64,000 bases of DNA from M30B53 sp964600785 (lineage in GTDB: Bacteria > Planctomycetota > Planctomycetia > Pirellulales > UBA1268): NCBI GenBank assembly GCA_964600785.1, contig CAZRKH010000126.1, forward strand, positions 28,514-92,513, in the 5' to 3' direction. Below the pieces are notes generated by a model. It was not told the origin of the DNA, ran no database searches, and saw only the letters and a program-made list of their open reading frames with translations. Each line of letters opens with the position of its first letter. The stretch's first letter is position 1. Positions 7,604 through 16,772 of the stretch are shown here, in pieces. The translations under genes and the position numbers were made by a program.

Positions 7604-10349
7604 GCCACGGCCCTCCGCCTTGGTATCGCAGCAAGCGGAATCCTTTCACGAGTTCGACCACCGCCATTGGCACCAGCGAGAGCCCGAAAATCAGGACCCA
7701 TTCCGAGGAGAGGGCATGTTCCACCTCGAACACGCTCTGCACCCACGGCAGCGTGACCACCGCCAGCTGCAGCAATCCCGAAACGAGGATCGCGGCGATC
7801 AGGACCGGATTGCCCGCCAGGCCCCTGGAAAAAATCGTCACCCGGTCGCTGCGACAGCCGACCGCAAAGAGCAGCTGCGAGAAGGCGGCCACGCAGAAGG
7901 TGACCGTTCGAGCCTGCGGCAGCCGCTCGGGATCCCCGCGGTATTCCAGCCAGAATCCCGCCACGCAGACAGCCGCGATCAGCAGGCCGTGAGCGAGGAT
8001 CAGCCCGCCGCGTTCGAGGGTGATCACCGGCTCACGCGGCGGGCGGGGGTGGCGTCGCATGATGTCGGGCTCGGCCGGCTCCATGCCCAAAGCGAGGGCC
8101 GGCAGGCCGTCAGTCACGAGATTGATCCAGAGGATCTGAATCGCGAGCAACGGCACAGGCCAGCCGACCACCGCCGCGAAGAACATCAGCAGCACCTCGC
8201 CGGCATTGCAGGAGAGAAGATAGTGGATGAATTTCTGGATGTTGTCGTAAATGCCCCGCCCTTCTTCGACCGCCGCCACGATCGAGGCGAAGTTGTCATC
8301 CGTGAGCACCATGTCGCTCGATTCCTTGGTCACATCGGTGCCGGTGATGCCCATGGCGATGCCGATGTCGGCCGCCTTCACAGCCGGGGCGTCGTTGACC
8401 CCGTCGCCGGTCATCGCCACCACCTCGCCGCGGCCCTTCCAGGCGTTGACCACCCGTAGCTTGTGCTCGGCTGAAACCCTCGCGTAGACGGCGATCTCCC
8501 CGACCCGCTCGGAGAGCTGCTCGTCGGAGAGTCGGTCGAGGTCGCTGCCGGTGATCACCCCACGTGCCGCCGAGGACGAGTCAAGCATCTCGAGTTCGCC
8601 GGCGATCGCCGCGGCGGTGGCCGGGTGGTCGCCGGTGATCATCACCGGGCGAATGCCCGCAGTGCGACAGGTGGCCATCGCGGCCCGCACCTCCTCGCGG
8701 GGCGGGTCGATCATGCCCGCGATGCCGACGAACACGAGTTCCCGCTCGGCATACTCGCCGTCGGGCGTGGGGGGATCGTCGCGATAGGCGAAGGCGAGCA
8801 CCCGCATCGCGGCGCCCGCCATGCGGGCGTTGGCCTTGCGGATCGCCTCACGCCGCGGTGCATCGAGCGGCACCGGCTTACCGTCGCGCAGCTCAAAGCT
8901 GCACTTCTCGAGAATCATCTCGGGGGCGCCCTTGGTCTCCATCCGCGTGGCATCCCCCTGCCGCACGACCACCGACATCGTCTTGCGTTCGGAGTCGAAG
9001 GGGATCTCGTACTCGATCCGCCGCCCCGCCTCCTCCACCTCGATGCCCGCCTTCATCGCCACCACCTTCAAGGCGCCCTCGGTCGGATCGCCGATCACCC
9101 CCCAGGCGTCGCCACCATCACCGTGGGGCACGATTTTGGCGTTGTTGCACCAGGCCGCGATTTCGAGCAGCCGCAGGAGGTCATCGCGGCTGCGGGGATC
9201 GACCGGCTCGGTGGCGTCGGCTTCACCGATGGAAAACTCCCCGCGGGGCGTGTACCCCGTTCCGCCGACATGCACCCGGCCGCCGGCGGTCTCGATCTCG
9301 CGGACGGTCATCTCGTTGCGGGTCAGGGTGCCGGTCTTGTCGGAGCAGATCACCGTCACGCTGCCGAGGGTCTCCACGCTCGGCAGCTTTCGCACCAGTG
9401 CGTTGCGTGCCACCATCCGCTGCAGGCCGATTGCGAGCACGAGCGTGACCACCGCCGGCAGCCCCTCGGGCACCGCCGCCACCGCGAGGCTCGCCGAGAG
9501 CAGCAGCAGCTCCAGAAAATCCTGCTCGCCTCGCCAGGCCTCGAGGGCGAAGATGATTCCCACAATCATCAGGCAGACGACGATCAGGATCTTCCCGAGT
9601 TCCCCGAGCCGTCGCTGCAGCGGCGTGATTTCCGGATGCCAGCGGCCGAGCAAGCCGGCGATGCGGCCAAGCTCCGTCTGCATGCCGGTGGCGACCACCA
9701 CACCGCGGCCGTGGCCCGCCGCCACGACCGTGCCGGAGTGGACCATCGTTCGACGGTCGCCCAGGGGCGTCGCTGTGGCGAGGTCCGCCGAGGGTTCCTT
9801 CTCGCTCGGCACGCTCTCCCCGGTCAACGCCGCCTCCTGAACACGCAGCGAATAGCCGCGGAGCAGTCGCGCGTCGGCCGGCACGTTGTCGCCGGCCTCG
9901 AGCTCGACGATGTCACCGGGCACCAGCTCTCCGACCGGCACGCCGGTAGCCCGGCCGTCACGGAGGACCTTTGCCAACGGAGCCGAGAGCTTCCGCAGCG
10001 AGGCGATCGCCCGCTCGGCCCGCTCCTCCTGCACGAAGCCGATGATCCCGTTGACGAGCACGATCGCGAGGATCGCAGCGGTATCGGCCCACTCGCCCAG
10101 CACGCCGGAGATCACCGCCGCCGCAATCAGGATCCAGATCACCAGATCGGTGAACTGCCGGGCCAGCCGTCGCCACAGCGGCGTGGGCGGCTCCTCGGCG
10201 AGCGTGTTGGAGCCGATTTCCGTCAGCCGGCGGGCCGCTTCGTCGGCGGAGAGTCCGCGATCAGGATCGGTCCTTTGCCGCCGAAGCACCTCGTCGGCCT
10301 GAATCGCATGCCAAGGGGCTGCGGCAGAGTCAACGGTGAATTCGGGCAT
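7590..10349 (-). CDS. Ca2+-transporting P-type ATPase (SERCA/PMR1-like, type II)
   Basis: Inner-membrane cation pump, 919 residues from the ATG at 10349. The longer frame would add 27 uncharacteristic residues, so I rejected it. Visible motifs: actuator TGES (176-179), M4 PEGLPA (294-299), phosphorylation loop CSDKTGTLT with Asp337, hinge MTGDGVNDAPAVKAADIGIAMG, M5 NAGEV and M6 NLVTDGLPALALG. The M4 Glu, M5 Asn/Glu and M6 Asn/Thr/Asp match the Ca2+ ligands of SERCA, so Ca2+ is the likeliest substrate; Mn2+ transport is also known in the family. The Na+/Ca2+ exchanger just upstream on the same strand supports a calcium-efflux role for this pair. Confidence 0.9.
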   Translation of the reverse strand: MPEFTVDSAAAPWHAIQADEVLRRQRTDPDRGLSADEAARRLTEIGSNTLAEEPPTPLWRRLARQFTDLVIWILIAAAVISGVLGEWADTAAILAIVLVNGIIGFVQEERAERAIASLRKLSAPLAKVLRDGRATGVPVGELVPGDIVELEAGDNVPADARLLRGYSLRVQEAALTGESVPSEKEPSADLATATPLGDRRTMVHSGTVVAAGHGRGVVVATGMQTELGRIAGLLGRWHPEITPLQRRLGELGKILIVVCLMIVGIIFALEAWRGEQDFLELLLLSASLAVAAVPEGLPAVVTLVLAIGLQRMVARNALVRKLPSVETLGSVTVICSDKTGTLTRNEMTVREIETAGGRVHVGGTGYTPRGEFSIGEADATEPVDPRSRDDLLRLLEIAAWCNNAKIVPHGDGGDAWGVIGDPTEGALKVVAMKAGIEVEEAGRRIEYEIPFDSERKTMSVVVRQGDATRMETKGAPEMILEKCSFELRDGKPVPLDAPRREAIRKANARMAGAAMRVLAFAYRDDPPTPDGEYAERELVFVGIAGMIDPPREEVRAAMATCRTAGIRPVMITGDHPATAAAIAGELEMLDSSSAARGVITGSDLDRLSDEQLSERVGEIAVYARVSAEHKLRVVNAWKGRGEVVAMTGDGVNDAPAVKAADIGIAMGITGTDVTKESSDMVLTDDNFASIVAAVEEGRGIYDNIQKFIHYLLSCNAGEVLLMFFAAVVGWPVPLLAIQILWINLVTDGLPALALGMEPAEPDIMRRHPRPPREPVITLERGGLILAHGLLIAAVCVAGFWLEYRGDPERLPQARTVTFCVAAFSQLLFAVGCRSDRVTIFSRGLAGNPVLIAAILVSGLLQLAVVTLPWVQSVFEVEHALSSEWVLIFGLSLVPMAVVELVKGFRLLRYQGGGPWHGAG

Positions 10350-10484
10350 CGGGAAGGAACAATCAAATTTCGGACAAGCGGAGGGGCTGATGACTCTGGC
10401 AAACTTGATGCATCGTACCACCTCGGGCATGCCCCACAGCGTCCGGGGGTGAGAACGGGAGGCAGGCTGCCTCGTACGCCGCCG

Positions 10485-11537
10485 TCAGCCTGCGGCGGAG
10501 AGACGGTAGACAAGCAGAAACGCCCCGCCGAGCACGACGAGCATCAGCATCGCGTCGGCCTCGATCAACCGCTTCCGCCGCTCGACCGAGTAAAGCTGAC
10601 CGAGCACCGCGATCACCGTGACGAGGATCACAGCGAAGGCGGTCACGGCATGAACCGGCGAGGCTGCGGCAAACAGCGGCCCGTCGTGGACGCCATCGAG
10701 CACGGGGAAGAGCAGCATGTTGAAGGCGTTGCTGCCGAAGATATTGCCCACCACCAGATCGAAGGCCCCCAGCCGGATCGCCGTGATGCTCGCCACCAAC
10801 TCCGGCAGCGAGGTGGCCACAGCCACAAGCGTGGTGCCCACGAAGCTGCCGCCGAGGCCGCTTGCCTCGGCAAGCTCCCCGGCCGTCTTCGCCAGTCGCG
10901 GTCCGGCGACCAGCAGCACCGCCGTCGCCGCCAGAAACACCGCCACCGGCTTCCACAAGCGGGCGCGGTCGGCGGGTGGCGTCCCGGCTCCTCCTGCGAT
11001 CGCCTCCGCCGCATTTCCGGCTGATTCCGCCGCCTCGGCTGCGGTCCGAGCGGCGATCCGCTGGTTGACGAAAACCATTCTCGCCCCGAGCGCGTAGGCC
11101 AGCAGGATCGCCCACGACCAGCCGCCGATGTTCAGCACGGCCACCACCGGCAGCTTCCCGGCGGTCAACAGCCCCAGACCGGCAAGCCCGGTGAGGCCCA
11201 TTGAGAGCGTGCCCGAGAGGGCGTGGGAGGCCGCCTCGCGAGAAAGCATGCCGCCGCGGGAACGAACCGCCAGATCGAGCACCGCGAGAATCGTCAGATT
11301 CATCAGGCTGCTGCCGAGCAAATCGCCCACCGCCACGTCGGCGAGTCCGTGACGCACCGCCGCGATATCGACCGAGAGTTCCGGCAGCGAGGTTGCCGCT
11401 GCAAGCAGCAGACTGCCGATCAGCAGTCGCCCCAGGCGAGTGATTTCGGCGATCCGCTCAGCGGCCAGGGCAAGGAAGGTGCCGGCCACCGCCACGATCG
11501 CGGCCAGACCGAGGAACTCCAGTAGCAACGTCGTCAC
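10485..11537 (-). CDS. CaCA-family Na+/Ca2+ (cation/Ca2+) antiporter
   Basis: Inner-membrane cation/calcium exchanger, 350 residues. The two inverted alpha repeats are clear: GSLLLAAATSLPELSVD in the first half, and GTTLVAVATSLPELVAS followed by GNIFGSNAFNMLL in the second. About ten hydrophobic segments are separated by a short charged central loop at residues 160-185. I chose GTG 11537 because AAGGGA sits 7 bases upstream and hydrophobic sequence begins at once (VTTLLLEFLGLAAIVA); the longer frame adds an Arg-rich stretch unlike a transporter N-terminus. It precedes the Ca2+-ATPase on the same strand, 135 bases away, so the two may work together in calcium extrusion. Confidence 0.88.
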   Translation of the reverse strand: MTTLLLEFLGLAAIVAVAGTFLALAAERIAEITRLGRLLIGSLLLAAATSLPELSVDIAAVRHGLADVAVGDLLGSSLMNLTILAVLDLAVRSRGGMLSREAASHALSGTLSMGLTGLAGLGLLTAGKLPVVAVLNIGGWSWAILLAYALGARMVFVNQRIAARTAAEAAESAGNAAEAIAGGAGTPPADRARLWKPVAVFLAATAVLLVAGPRLAKTAGELAEASGLGGSFVGTTLVAVATSLPELVASITAIRLGAFDLVVGNIFGSNAFNMLLFPVLDGVHDGPLFAAASPVHAVTAFAVILVTVIAVLGQLYSVERRKRLIEADAMLMLVVLGGAFLLVYRLSAAG

Positions 11538-11687
11538 GACCCGATCCCTTCGGAAAAAGGCCCAACGTGCCCTGGATACCGACCGATTCAGCCGCAACTG
11601 CGGCACTCTATCCCTCCTCGAGCAGCCGGGCAACACGAACCGCCTCCCGCACGATCCTCGCTGCGGCTGCCCGAGGACTTTCGATTC

Positions 11688-14600
11688 TCAGCCGGTCGTG
11701 GCCGCCTTGAAACGATCCTGGATCGCCTGCACCGAAAGGGGCGCCTTGCGAAGAGCCTCCATCGCCAGCACCACCGCCTCCACCGCCGGCAGGGTGGTGA
11801 TGCAGGGCACGCCGTGCATCACGCTCGCGGCGCGGATGCGGCCCTCGTCGGTGCGGGCGCCCTTGCCGCGGGGGGTGTTCATGATCAACTGCACGCGTCC
11901 GTCGATCAGGTGATCGAGCAGGTTCGGATGGCCCTCCTGAAGCTTTCGCACCACCTCTACGGGAATCCCCGCGGCGGCGAGTGCCCGGGCGGTGCCGGAG
12001 GTCGCGATGATCTCGAACCCCAGTGCCCGCAGCCTGGCCGCGAGGCCGACCATCGCGGCCTTGGCCGGCTCGCTGGCCACGCTCACGAAGATCGTCCCCG
12101 CCTCCGGCAGCGTGACACCGGCCGCCTGCTGGCCCTTGGCAAAGGCGATGCTGAAGTTCTCGGCCACACCCATGACCTCGCCGGTGCTCCGCATCTCCGG
12201 CCCGAGCACGATGTCGACTCCGGCGAACTTCACGAAGGGAAACACGCTCTCCTTGACACTCACGTGGGCCGGAGTGGGATCGGTCAGCACCCCCTGCTCC
12301 TCAAGGCTCGTGCCGGCCATCACCTTCACCGCCACCTTGGCCACCGCAACGCCCGTCGCCTTGGCCACGAAGGGCACGGTGCGGCTGGCCCGGGGATTGG
12401 CCTCGATGACATAGATCTGCTGGCCGCCGTCCTCCTTTTTGACGGCGAACTGGACGTTCATCAGGCCCACGACCCCGAGGCTCATGGCCATCGCGGCGGC
12501 CGCCGACTTGATCTCGTCGACCACCGCTGCCGGCAGCGAGTGCGGCGGGATCGCGCAGGCGGAGTCGCCCGAATGCACTCCCGCCTCCTCGATATGCTCC
12601 ATCACGCCGGCGATCACGACCCGTTCCCCGTCGCAGATGCAGTCGACATCGCACTCGATGGCATCCTCCAGAAATCGGTCGATCAGCACCGGCTGCCCCT
12701 GGGCGACGGCAAAGGCCTCGGCGACGTAGCGTTCGAACTGCGACTGGTCGTAGCAGATTTCCATCGCCCGGCCACCGAGCACGTAACTCGGCCGGACGAG
12801 GGCCGGGAAGCCGATCCTGGCCACCTCGCGACGAGCCTGCTCGAGGGTGCGGGCGATGCCACTGGCGGGCTGCCTGAGGTCGAGCCGCTCGAGCAGTTCG
12901 CGAAACTGTTCTCGGTCTTCGGCCTGCTCGATCGTTTCCACCGGAGTGCCGATGATCGGCAGCCCCGCGGTGGACAGGGCCCGGGCGAGGTTGAGCGGCG
13001 TCTGGCCACCAAACTGCACGATCACGCCGTCGGGCTGAATGCTCTCGGCGATGTTGAGCACATCCTCGCAGGTCAAGGGCTCGAAGAAGAGCAGGTCACT
13101 GGTGTCGTAGTCGGTGCTCACCGTCTCGGGGTTGGAATTGACCATCACGCTTTCAATGCCCATCTCGCGAAGGGCGAAGCTTGCATGACAGCAGCAGTAG
13201 TCGAACTCGATTCCCTGGCCGATGCGATTGGGCCCGCCGCCGAGGATCATCACCCGCTTCCTGCCGGGGGTCTTCGGCGGCACCTCGCACTCCTGCTCCC
13301 AAGACGAGTAGAAGTAGGGCGTTTCCGCCTCGAACTCCGCGGCACAGGTGTCAACCGACTTGTAGACCGCCACGATCCCTCGCCGAATGCGGTCGGCCCG
13401 CACCTCCATCTCGGCGGCCGCAAGCAGCGTGGCCAACTGCCGGTCGGAGAAGCCGGTCTGCTTGGCCCTCCGCAGGAGCCGGTCATCGACCGAAGCGAGC
13501 GATCCGGCGGCCCGCAGCTCCCGCTCGACCTCCACGATGCCGGCAAGCTGGTCGAGGAACCAGGGATCGATCGCGGTGAGTTCGTGGATCTCCTCGAGCG
13601 GAAAGCCGGCCAGAATCGCATAGCGGAGAAACCAGACGCGATCCGGATCGGCCGTCGAGATTCTCGCCCGGATCTCGTCCTCGGCGGGCTGCTGTGGGGT
13701 GCCCCAGAGGTCCTTGCCGTCGCAGCCGAAGCCGAAGGCACCCACCTCGAGCCCCCGCAGGGCCTTCTGAAAGGCTTCCTTGAAGGTCCGCCCGATGGCC
13801 ATCGTCTCCCCCACGCTCTTCATCTGGGTGGAGAGCCTCGAATCGGCCTCCGGAAACTTCTCGAAGGCGAACCGGGGAACCTTGACCACCACATAGTCGA
13901 TCGAAGGCTCGAAGCAGGCCTTCGTCTTGCGGGTGATGTCGTTGGGAAGTTCGTGGAGCCGCCAGCCGACCGCCAGTTTGGCGGCGATTTTGGCGATCGG
14001 AAAGCCGGTGGCCTTGCTGGCCAGGGCCGAGGAGCGGCTGACCCGCGGATTCATCTCGATCACGATCATCCGCCCGGTTTTCGGATTGACCGCAAACTGG
14101 ATGTTCGCGCCACCGGTCTCCACGCCGATCGCCCGGATGACTGCAAAGCTCGCATCCCGCATCCGCTGATACTGCCGGTCGGTGAGCGTCATCGCCGGGG
14201 CGACGGTGATCGAGTCACCCGTGTGGATCCCGCAGGGATCGAAGTTTTCGATGGCACAGATGATGACGGCGTTGTCGTCGGCATCCCGCATCACTTCCAT
14301 CTCGTATTCTTTCCAGCCGAGGATCGATTCCTCGACGAGCACCTCGCCCACCGGCGAAAGATCGAGCCCCCGCTGGACCTTGTGGTCGAACTCCTCGCGG
14401 TTGAAGGCCACGCCCGAGCCGGAGCCACCGAGGGTGAAACTCGGCCGGATGACTGCCGGCAGGCCGATCTCGGAGAGCACCTTGCGGGCCTCGGCCAGGC
14501 TCTTCACCGTCCGCCCGCGACAGGTCTCCAGGCCGATCGTGTCCATCGTGGCCTTGAAGAGCTCCCGCTCCTCCGCACGACGGATCACCTCGACCCGCGC

Positions 14601-14951
14601 GCCGATCAGCTCCACGCCGTGCTTCTCGAGGATTCCACGGCGGGCGAGATCCATTGCCAGGTTGAGCCCGGTCTGGCCACCGAGGGTGGGCAGGATCGCG
14701 TCGGGCTGCTCAGCCTCGATCACCTTCTCGATCGCCTGCCAGGTCAGCGGCTCGATGTAGGTGCGGTCGGCCGTGCCGGGATCGGTCATGATCGTGGCCG
14801 GATTCGAATTGACCAGCACCACGCGATAGCCGTCTTCGCGGAGGGCCTTGCAGGCCTGGGTGCCGGAATAGTCGAACTCGCAGGCCTGTCCGATGACGAT
14901 CGGCCCGGATCCGATCAGGAGAATCGTCTGCAGGTCGTCGCGGCGTGGCAT
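11688..14951 (-). CDS. carB: Carbamoyl-phosphate synthase large subunit
   Basis: Makes carbamoyl phosphate from bicarbonate, ammonia (delivered by the CarA glutaminase) and two ATP, for pyrimidine and arginine synthesis. 1087 residues, the usual size. Order: first ATP-grasp half (ILLIGSGPIVIGQACEFDYSG, RPSFTLGGSGSG, NPRVSRSSALASKATG), oligomerisation region, second half starting MILGGGPNRIGQGIEFDYCC with RPSYVLGGRAMEI and NPRASRTVPFVAKATG, and a C-terminal MGS-like allosteric domain (FEIIATSGTARALAAAGI, IMNTPRGKG). The start at 14951 (MPRRDD) matches the E. coli N-terminus. No carA or other pyrimidine/arginine gene is nearby, so CarA must be encoded elsewhere. Confidence 0.96.
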   Translation of the reverse strand: MPRRDDLQTILLIGSGPIVIGQACEFDYSGTQACKALREDGYRVVLVNSNPATIMTDPGTADRTYIEPLTWQAIEKVIEAEQPDAILPTLGGQTGLNLAMDLARRGILEKHGVELIGARVEVIRRAEERELFKATMDTIGLETCRGRTVKSLAEARKVLSEIGLPAVIRPSFTLGGSGSGVAFNREEFDHKVQRGLDLSPVGEVLVEESILGWKEYEMEVMRDADDNAVIICAIENFDPCGIHTGDSITVAPAMTLTDRQYQRMRDASFAVIRAIGVETGGANIQFAVNPKTGRMIVIEMNPRVSRSSALASKATGFPIAKIAAKLAVGWRLHELPNDITRKTKACFEPSIDYVVVKVPRFAFEKFPEADSRLSTQMKSVGETMAIGRTFKEAFQKALRGLEVGAFGFGCDGKDLWGTPQQPAEDEIRARISTADPDRVWFLRYAILAGFPLEEIHELTAIDPWFLDQLAGIVEVERELRAAGSLASVDDRLLRRAKQTGFSDRQLATLLAAAEMEVRADRIRRGIVAVYKSVDTCAAEFEAETPYFYSSWEQECEVPPKTPGRKRVMILGGGPNRIGQGIEFDYCCCHASFALREMGIESVMVNSNPETVSTDYDTSDLLFFEPLTCEDVLNIAESIQPDGVIVQFGGQTPLNLARALSTAGLPIIGTPVETIEQAEDREQFRELLERLDLRQPASGIARTLEQARREVARIGFPALVRPSYVLGGRAMEICYDQSQFERYVAEAFAVAQGQPVLIDRFLEDAIECDVDCICDGERVVIAGVMEHIEEAGVHSGDSACAIPPHSLPAAVVDEIKSAAAAMAMSLGVVGLMNVQFAVKKEDGGQQIYVIEANPRASRTVPFVAKATGVAVAKVAVKVMAGTSLEEQGVLTDPTPAHVSVKESVFPFVKFAGVDIVLGPEMRSTGEVMGVAENFSIAFAKGQQAAGVTLPEAGTIFVSVASEPAKAAMVGLAARLRALGFEIIATSGTARALAAAGIPVEVVRKLQEGHPNLLDHLIDGRVQLIMNTPRGKGARTDEGRIRAASVMHGVPCITTLPAVEAVVLAMEALRKAPLSVQAIQDRFKAATTG

Positions 14952-14997
14952 GAACACAGAACCTACCATCGTCCCTCGGCAGGCTTCAATAAACCGC

Positions 14998-15003
14998 TAT
15001 AAT
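14998..15003 (+). promoter_or_regulatory. Candidate -10 element for ahpD
   Basis: A perfect TATAAT in otherwise GC-rich sequence lies 37 bases before the ahpD start, in the 88-base carB/ahpD divergent gap. No convincing -35 box is present at 16-18 bases. Confidence 0.45.
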
Positions 15004-15039
15004 CGTTCGTGAAAAACAGGACTCTCTGGAGAGACGCCC

Positions 15040-15573
15040 ATGGCCGACATGCCCGCCATCGAAACGCTCCGCGAGCGACTTCCCGAGGAGCTCAAGGACC
15101 TGCGGCTCAACCTGCCGAGCGTGCTCAGCGGCGAGCAGCTTCCCGGCGGACAGGCCCTCGGCGTCGCCGCCGCTGCGGCCCGCTTCGCCCGCAGCGGCGA
15201 ACTCGTCGCGGCGATCGAGTCGGACCTGCGGGCCGGCCACCCCGACGAGGCGGAGGCCCTGCTGGCCGATGCAGTCGCCGCGGCCGGTCTGATGGGAATG
15301 AACACCGTCTACTACCGCTTCCGCCACATGATCGGCAAGGAAAGCTACAACTCCCGGCCGGCCCGGCTGCGGATGCAGCGGCTCGCCCCGCCGGCCCCCG
15401 ACAAGCCGACCCTCGAACTGATGAGCCTCGCCTGCGCGGCGATCGCCGGCTGCGAGGCCTGCATCCGCAACCACGAAGGCAGCCTGGTTGGCTTGGGGAT
15501 CAGCGAGGAGGCCTGCCACGACGCGGTGCGAATCGCGGCGGTGATTAGCGGAGTGGCGGTGGGCCTCGGCTGA
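15040..15573 (+). CDS. ahpD: Alkyl hydroperoxide reductase AhpD (carboxymuconolactone decarboxylase family)
   Basis: 177 residues, the same length as I recall for mycobacterial AhpD. The family active site is present as CEACIRNHE near the C-terminus (CxxC plus His), and the middle has GLMGMNTVYYRFRHMIG, the conserved AhpD helix. The known role is a thiol-dependent peroxidase/reductase that in actinobacteria regenerates AhpC with lipoyl-linked NADH. Here there is no ahpC next door, so the partner is unknown. The ATG at 15040 has GGAGAG about 8 bases upstream and a TATAAT further up. The divergent neighbour is carB. Confidence 0.88.
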   Translation: MADMPAIETLRERLPEELKDLRLNLPSVLSGEQLPGGQALGVAAAAARFARSGELVAAIESDLRAGHPDEAEALLADAVAAAGLMGMNTVYYRFRHMIGKESYNSRPARLRMQRLAPPAPDKPTLELMSLACAAIAGCEACIRNHEGSLVGLGISEEACHDAVRIAAVISGVAVGLG

Positions 15574-15672
15574 GCGGCCGCGGGTCCCCCATTGCTCTTG
15601 CCGGAGCCACAGGCAGCACCGTACGCTCCGAGCCTGGCAGCTCGAGCGGCCTCTTCCCCACACGCCTCGCCC

Positions 15673-16707
15673 ATGTCCGAGATCCTCAGCTCGCCGCGAT
15701 CGTCCCGTTTCGGGAGGGCGGTCGGATTCCGGGTCGCAGGCATCGGCAGCTACACGCCCGAGCAGGTCGTGACCAACGCCGATCTCGCTCGCCTTGGCTG
15801 CGACGCGGAGTGGATACGTGCCCGCTCCGGTATCGACCAGCGACGGCATGCCCCGCCGGAGATGGCCACGAGCGACATGGCCGCCGCGGCCGCCGAGGCG
15901 GCGATCGCCGCCGGCGGCATCGACCGCGCCGGCATCGATCTGGTCGTGCTCGGCACCTTCACGCCCGACATGCTGATCCCCTCCACCGCCTGCTTGGTGC
16001 AGGATCGCCTCGGCCTCGATGCCCCGGCGATGGATGTCACCGCCGCCTGCGCGGGGTTCGCCTATGCCCTGGTGACCGCGGGACAGTTTCTGGCGGCCGG
16101 CTCGAGCGAGCGGCCGCTCGTTATCGGGGCCGACACCAACACCCGCGTGGTCGATCCTGAGGATCTCAAGACCTGGCCGCTCTTCGGCGACGCCGCCGGT
16201 GCGGTGGTGCTCGAACGGGCCGAGCCGGACCCGGCGGCGGGGGATTTCGGGCTGCTGGCCTACGCGCTGGGATCGGACGGCCGCGGCGGCGGCCTGCTGG
16301 CCTGTCCGATGACCGGCTCCCGGGAGCCGATCACCGCCGAGGGCGCCGCCCGCGGGCGGCAGTTCATGCAGATGGACGGCCGGGCCGTCTTCAAGTGGGC
16401 CATCCGGCTGGCCGAGCAGAATATCCGCGAGACGCTCGGCAGGGCCGGTCTCGAGCCGGCCTCGGTCGATCTCTACGTGCTCCATCAGGCCAACGCACGC
16501 ATCGTGGAGGGGGCCCGGGTGGCGTTGGGGCTGCCTGAAGAGAAGGTCTTCATGAACCTCGACCGCTACGGCAATACCTCGAGCGGCTCGATCCCACTGG
16601 CGATGGACGAAGCCTGGCGGGCCGGTAGGATTGGCCCGGGCAGCACCATCGTGATCTGCGGATTCGGTGGCGGACTGGCCTGGGGAACGGCGGTCTGGCG
16701 GCTCTGA
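15673..16707 (+). CDS. fabH: 3-oxoacyl-ACP synthase III (FabH)
   Basis: Condenses an acyl-CoA primer with malonyl-ACP to start fatty-acid synthesis. 344 residues. The catalytic triad of the family is intact: Cys126 in DVTAACAGFAYAL, His271 in YVLHQANARIVEG and Asn301 in DRYGNTSSGSIPLAM. The C-terminal glycine-rich IVICGFGGGLAWGTAVWRL is typical. I chose ATG 15673 (MSEIL); the frame is open for 27 more codons but that extension is not FabH-like. Other fatty-acid genes are absent nearby, so it may be the housekeeping enzyme placed alone, or a specialised KAS III. Gene order gives no further clue. Confidence 0.92.
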   Translation: MSEILSSPRSSRFGRAVGFRVAGIGSYTPEQVVTNADLARLGCDAEWIRARSGIDQRRHAPPEMATSDMAAAAAEAAIAAGGIDRAGIDLVVLGTFTPDMLIPSTACLVQDRLGLDAPAMDVTAACAGFAYALVTAGQFLAAGSSERPLVIGADTNTRVVDPEDLKTWPLFGDAAGAVVLERAEPDPAAGDFGLLAYALGSDGRGGGLLACPMTGSREPITAEGAARGRQFMQMDGRAVFKWAIRLAEQNIRETLGRAGLEPASVDLYVLHQANARIVEGARVALGLPEEKVFMNLDRYGNTSSGSIPLAMDEAWRAGRIGPGSTIVICGFGGGLAWGTAVWRL

Positions 16708-16772
16708 TTCAGCCAGATCCGTTTCCCGAACCGTCCGTTTGAGTCCCGCGTTTCCAGCCCAGGAGGCCCTCA

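Noticed and set aside
11814..15002. 1062-residue plus-strand ORF opposite carB
   Set aside because: Antisense shadow of carB: His/Gly/Arg-rich composition and no domain.
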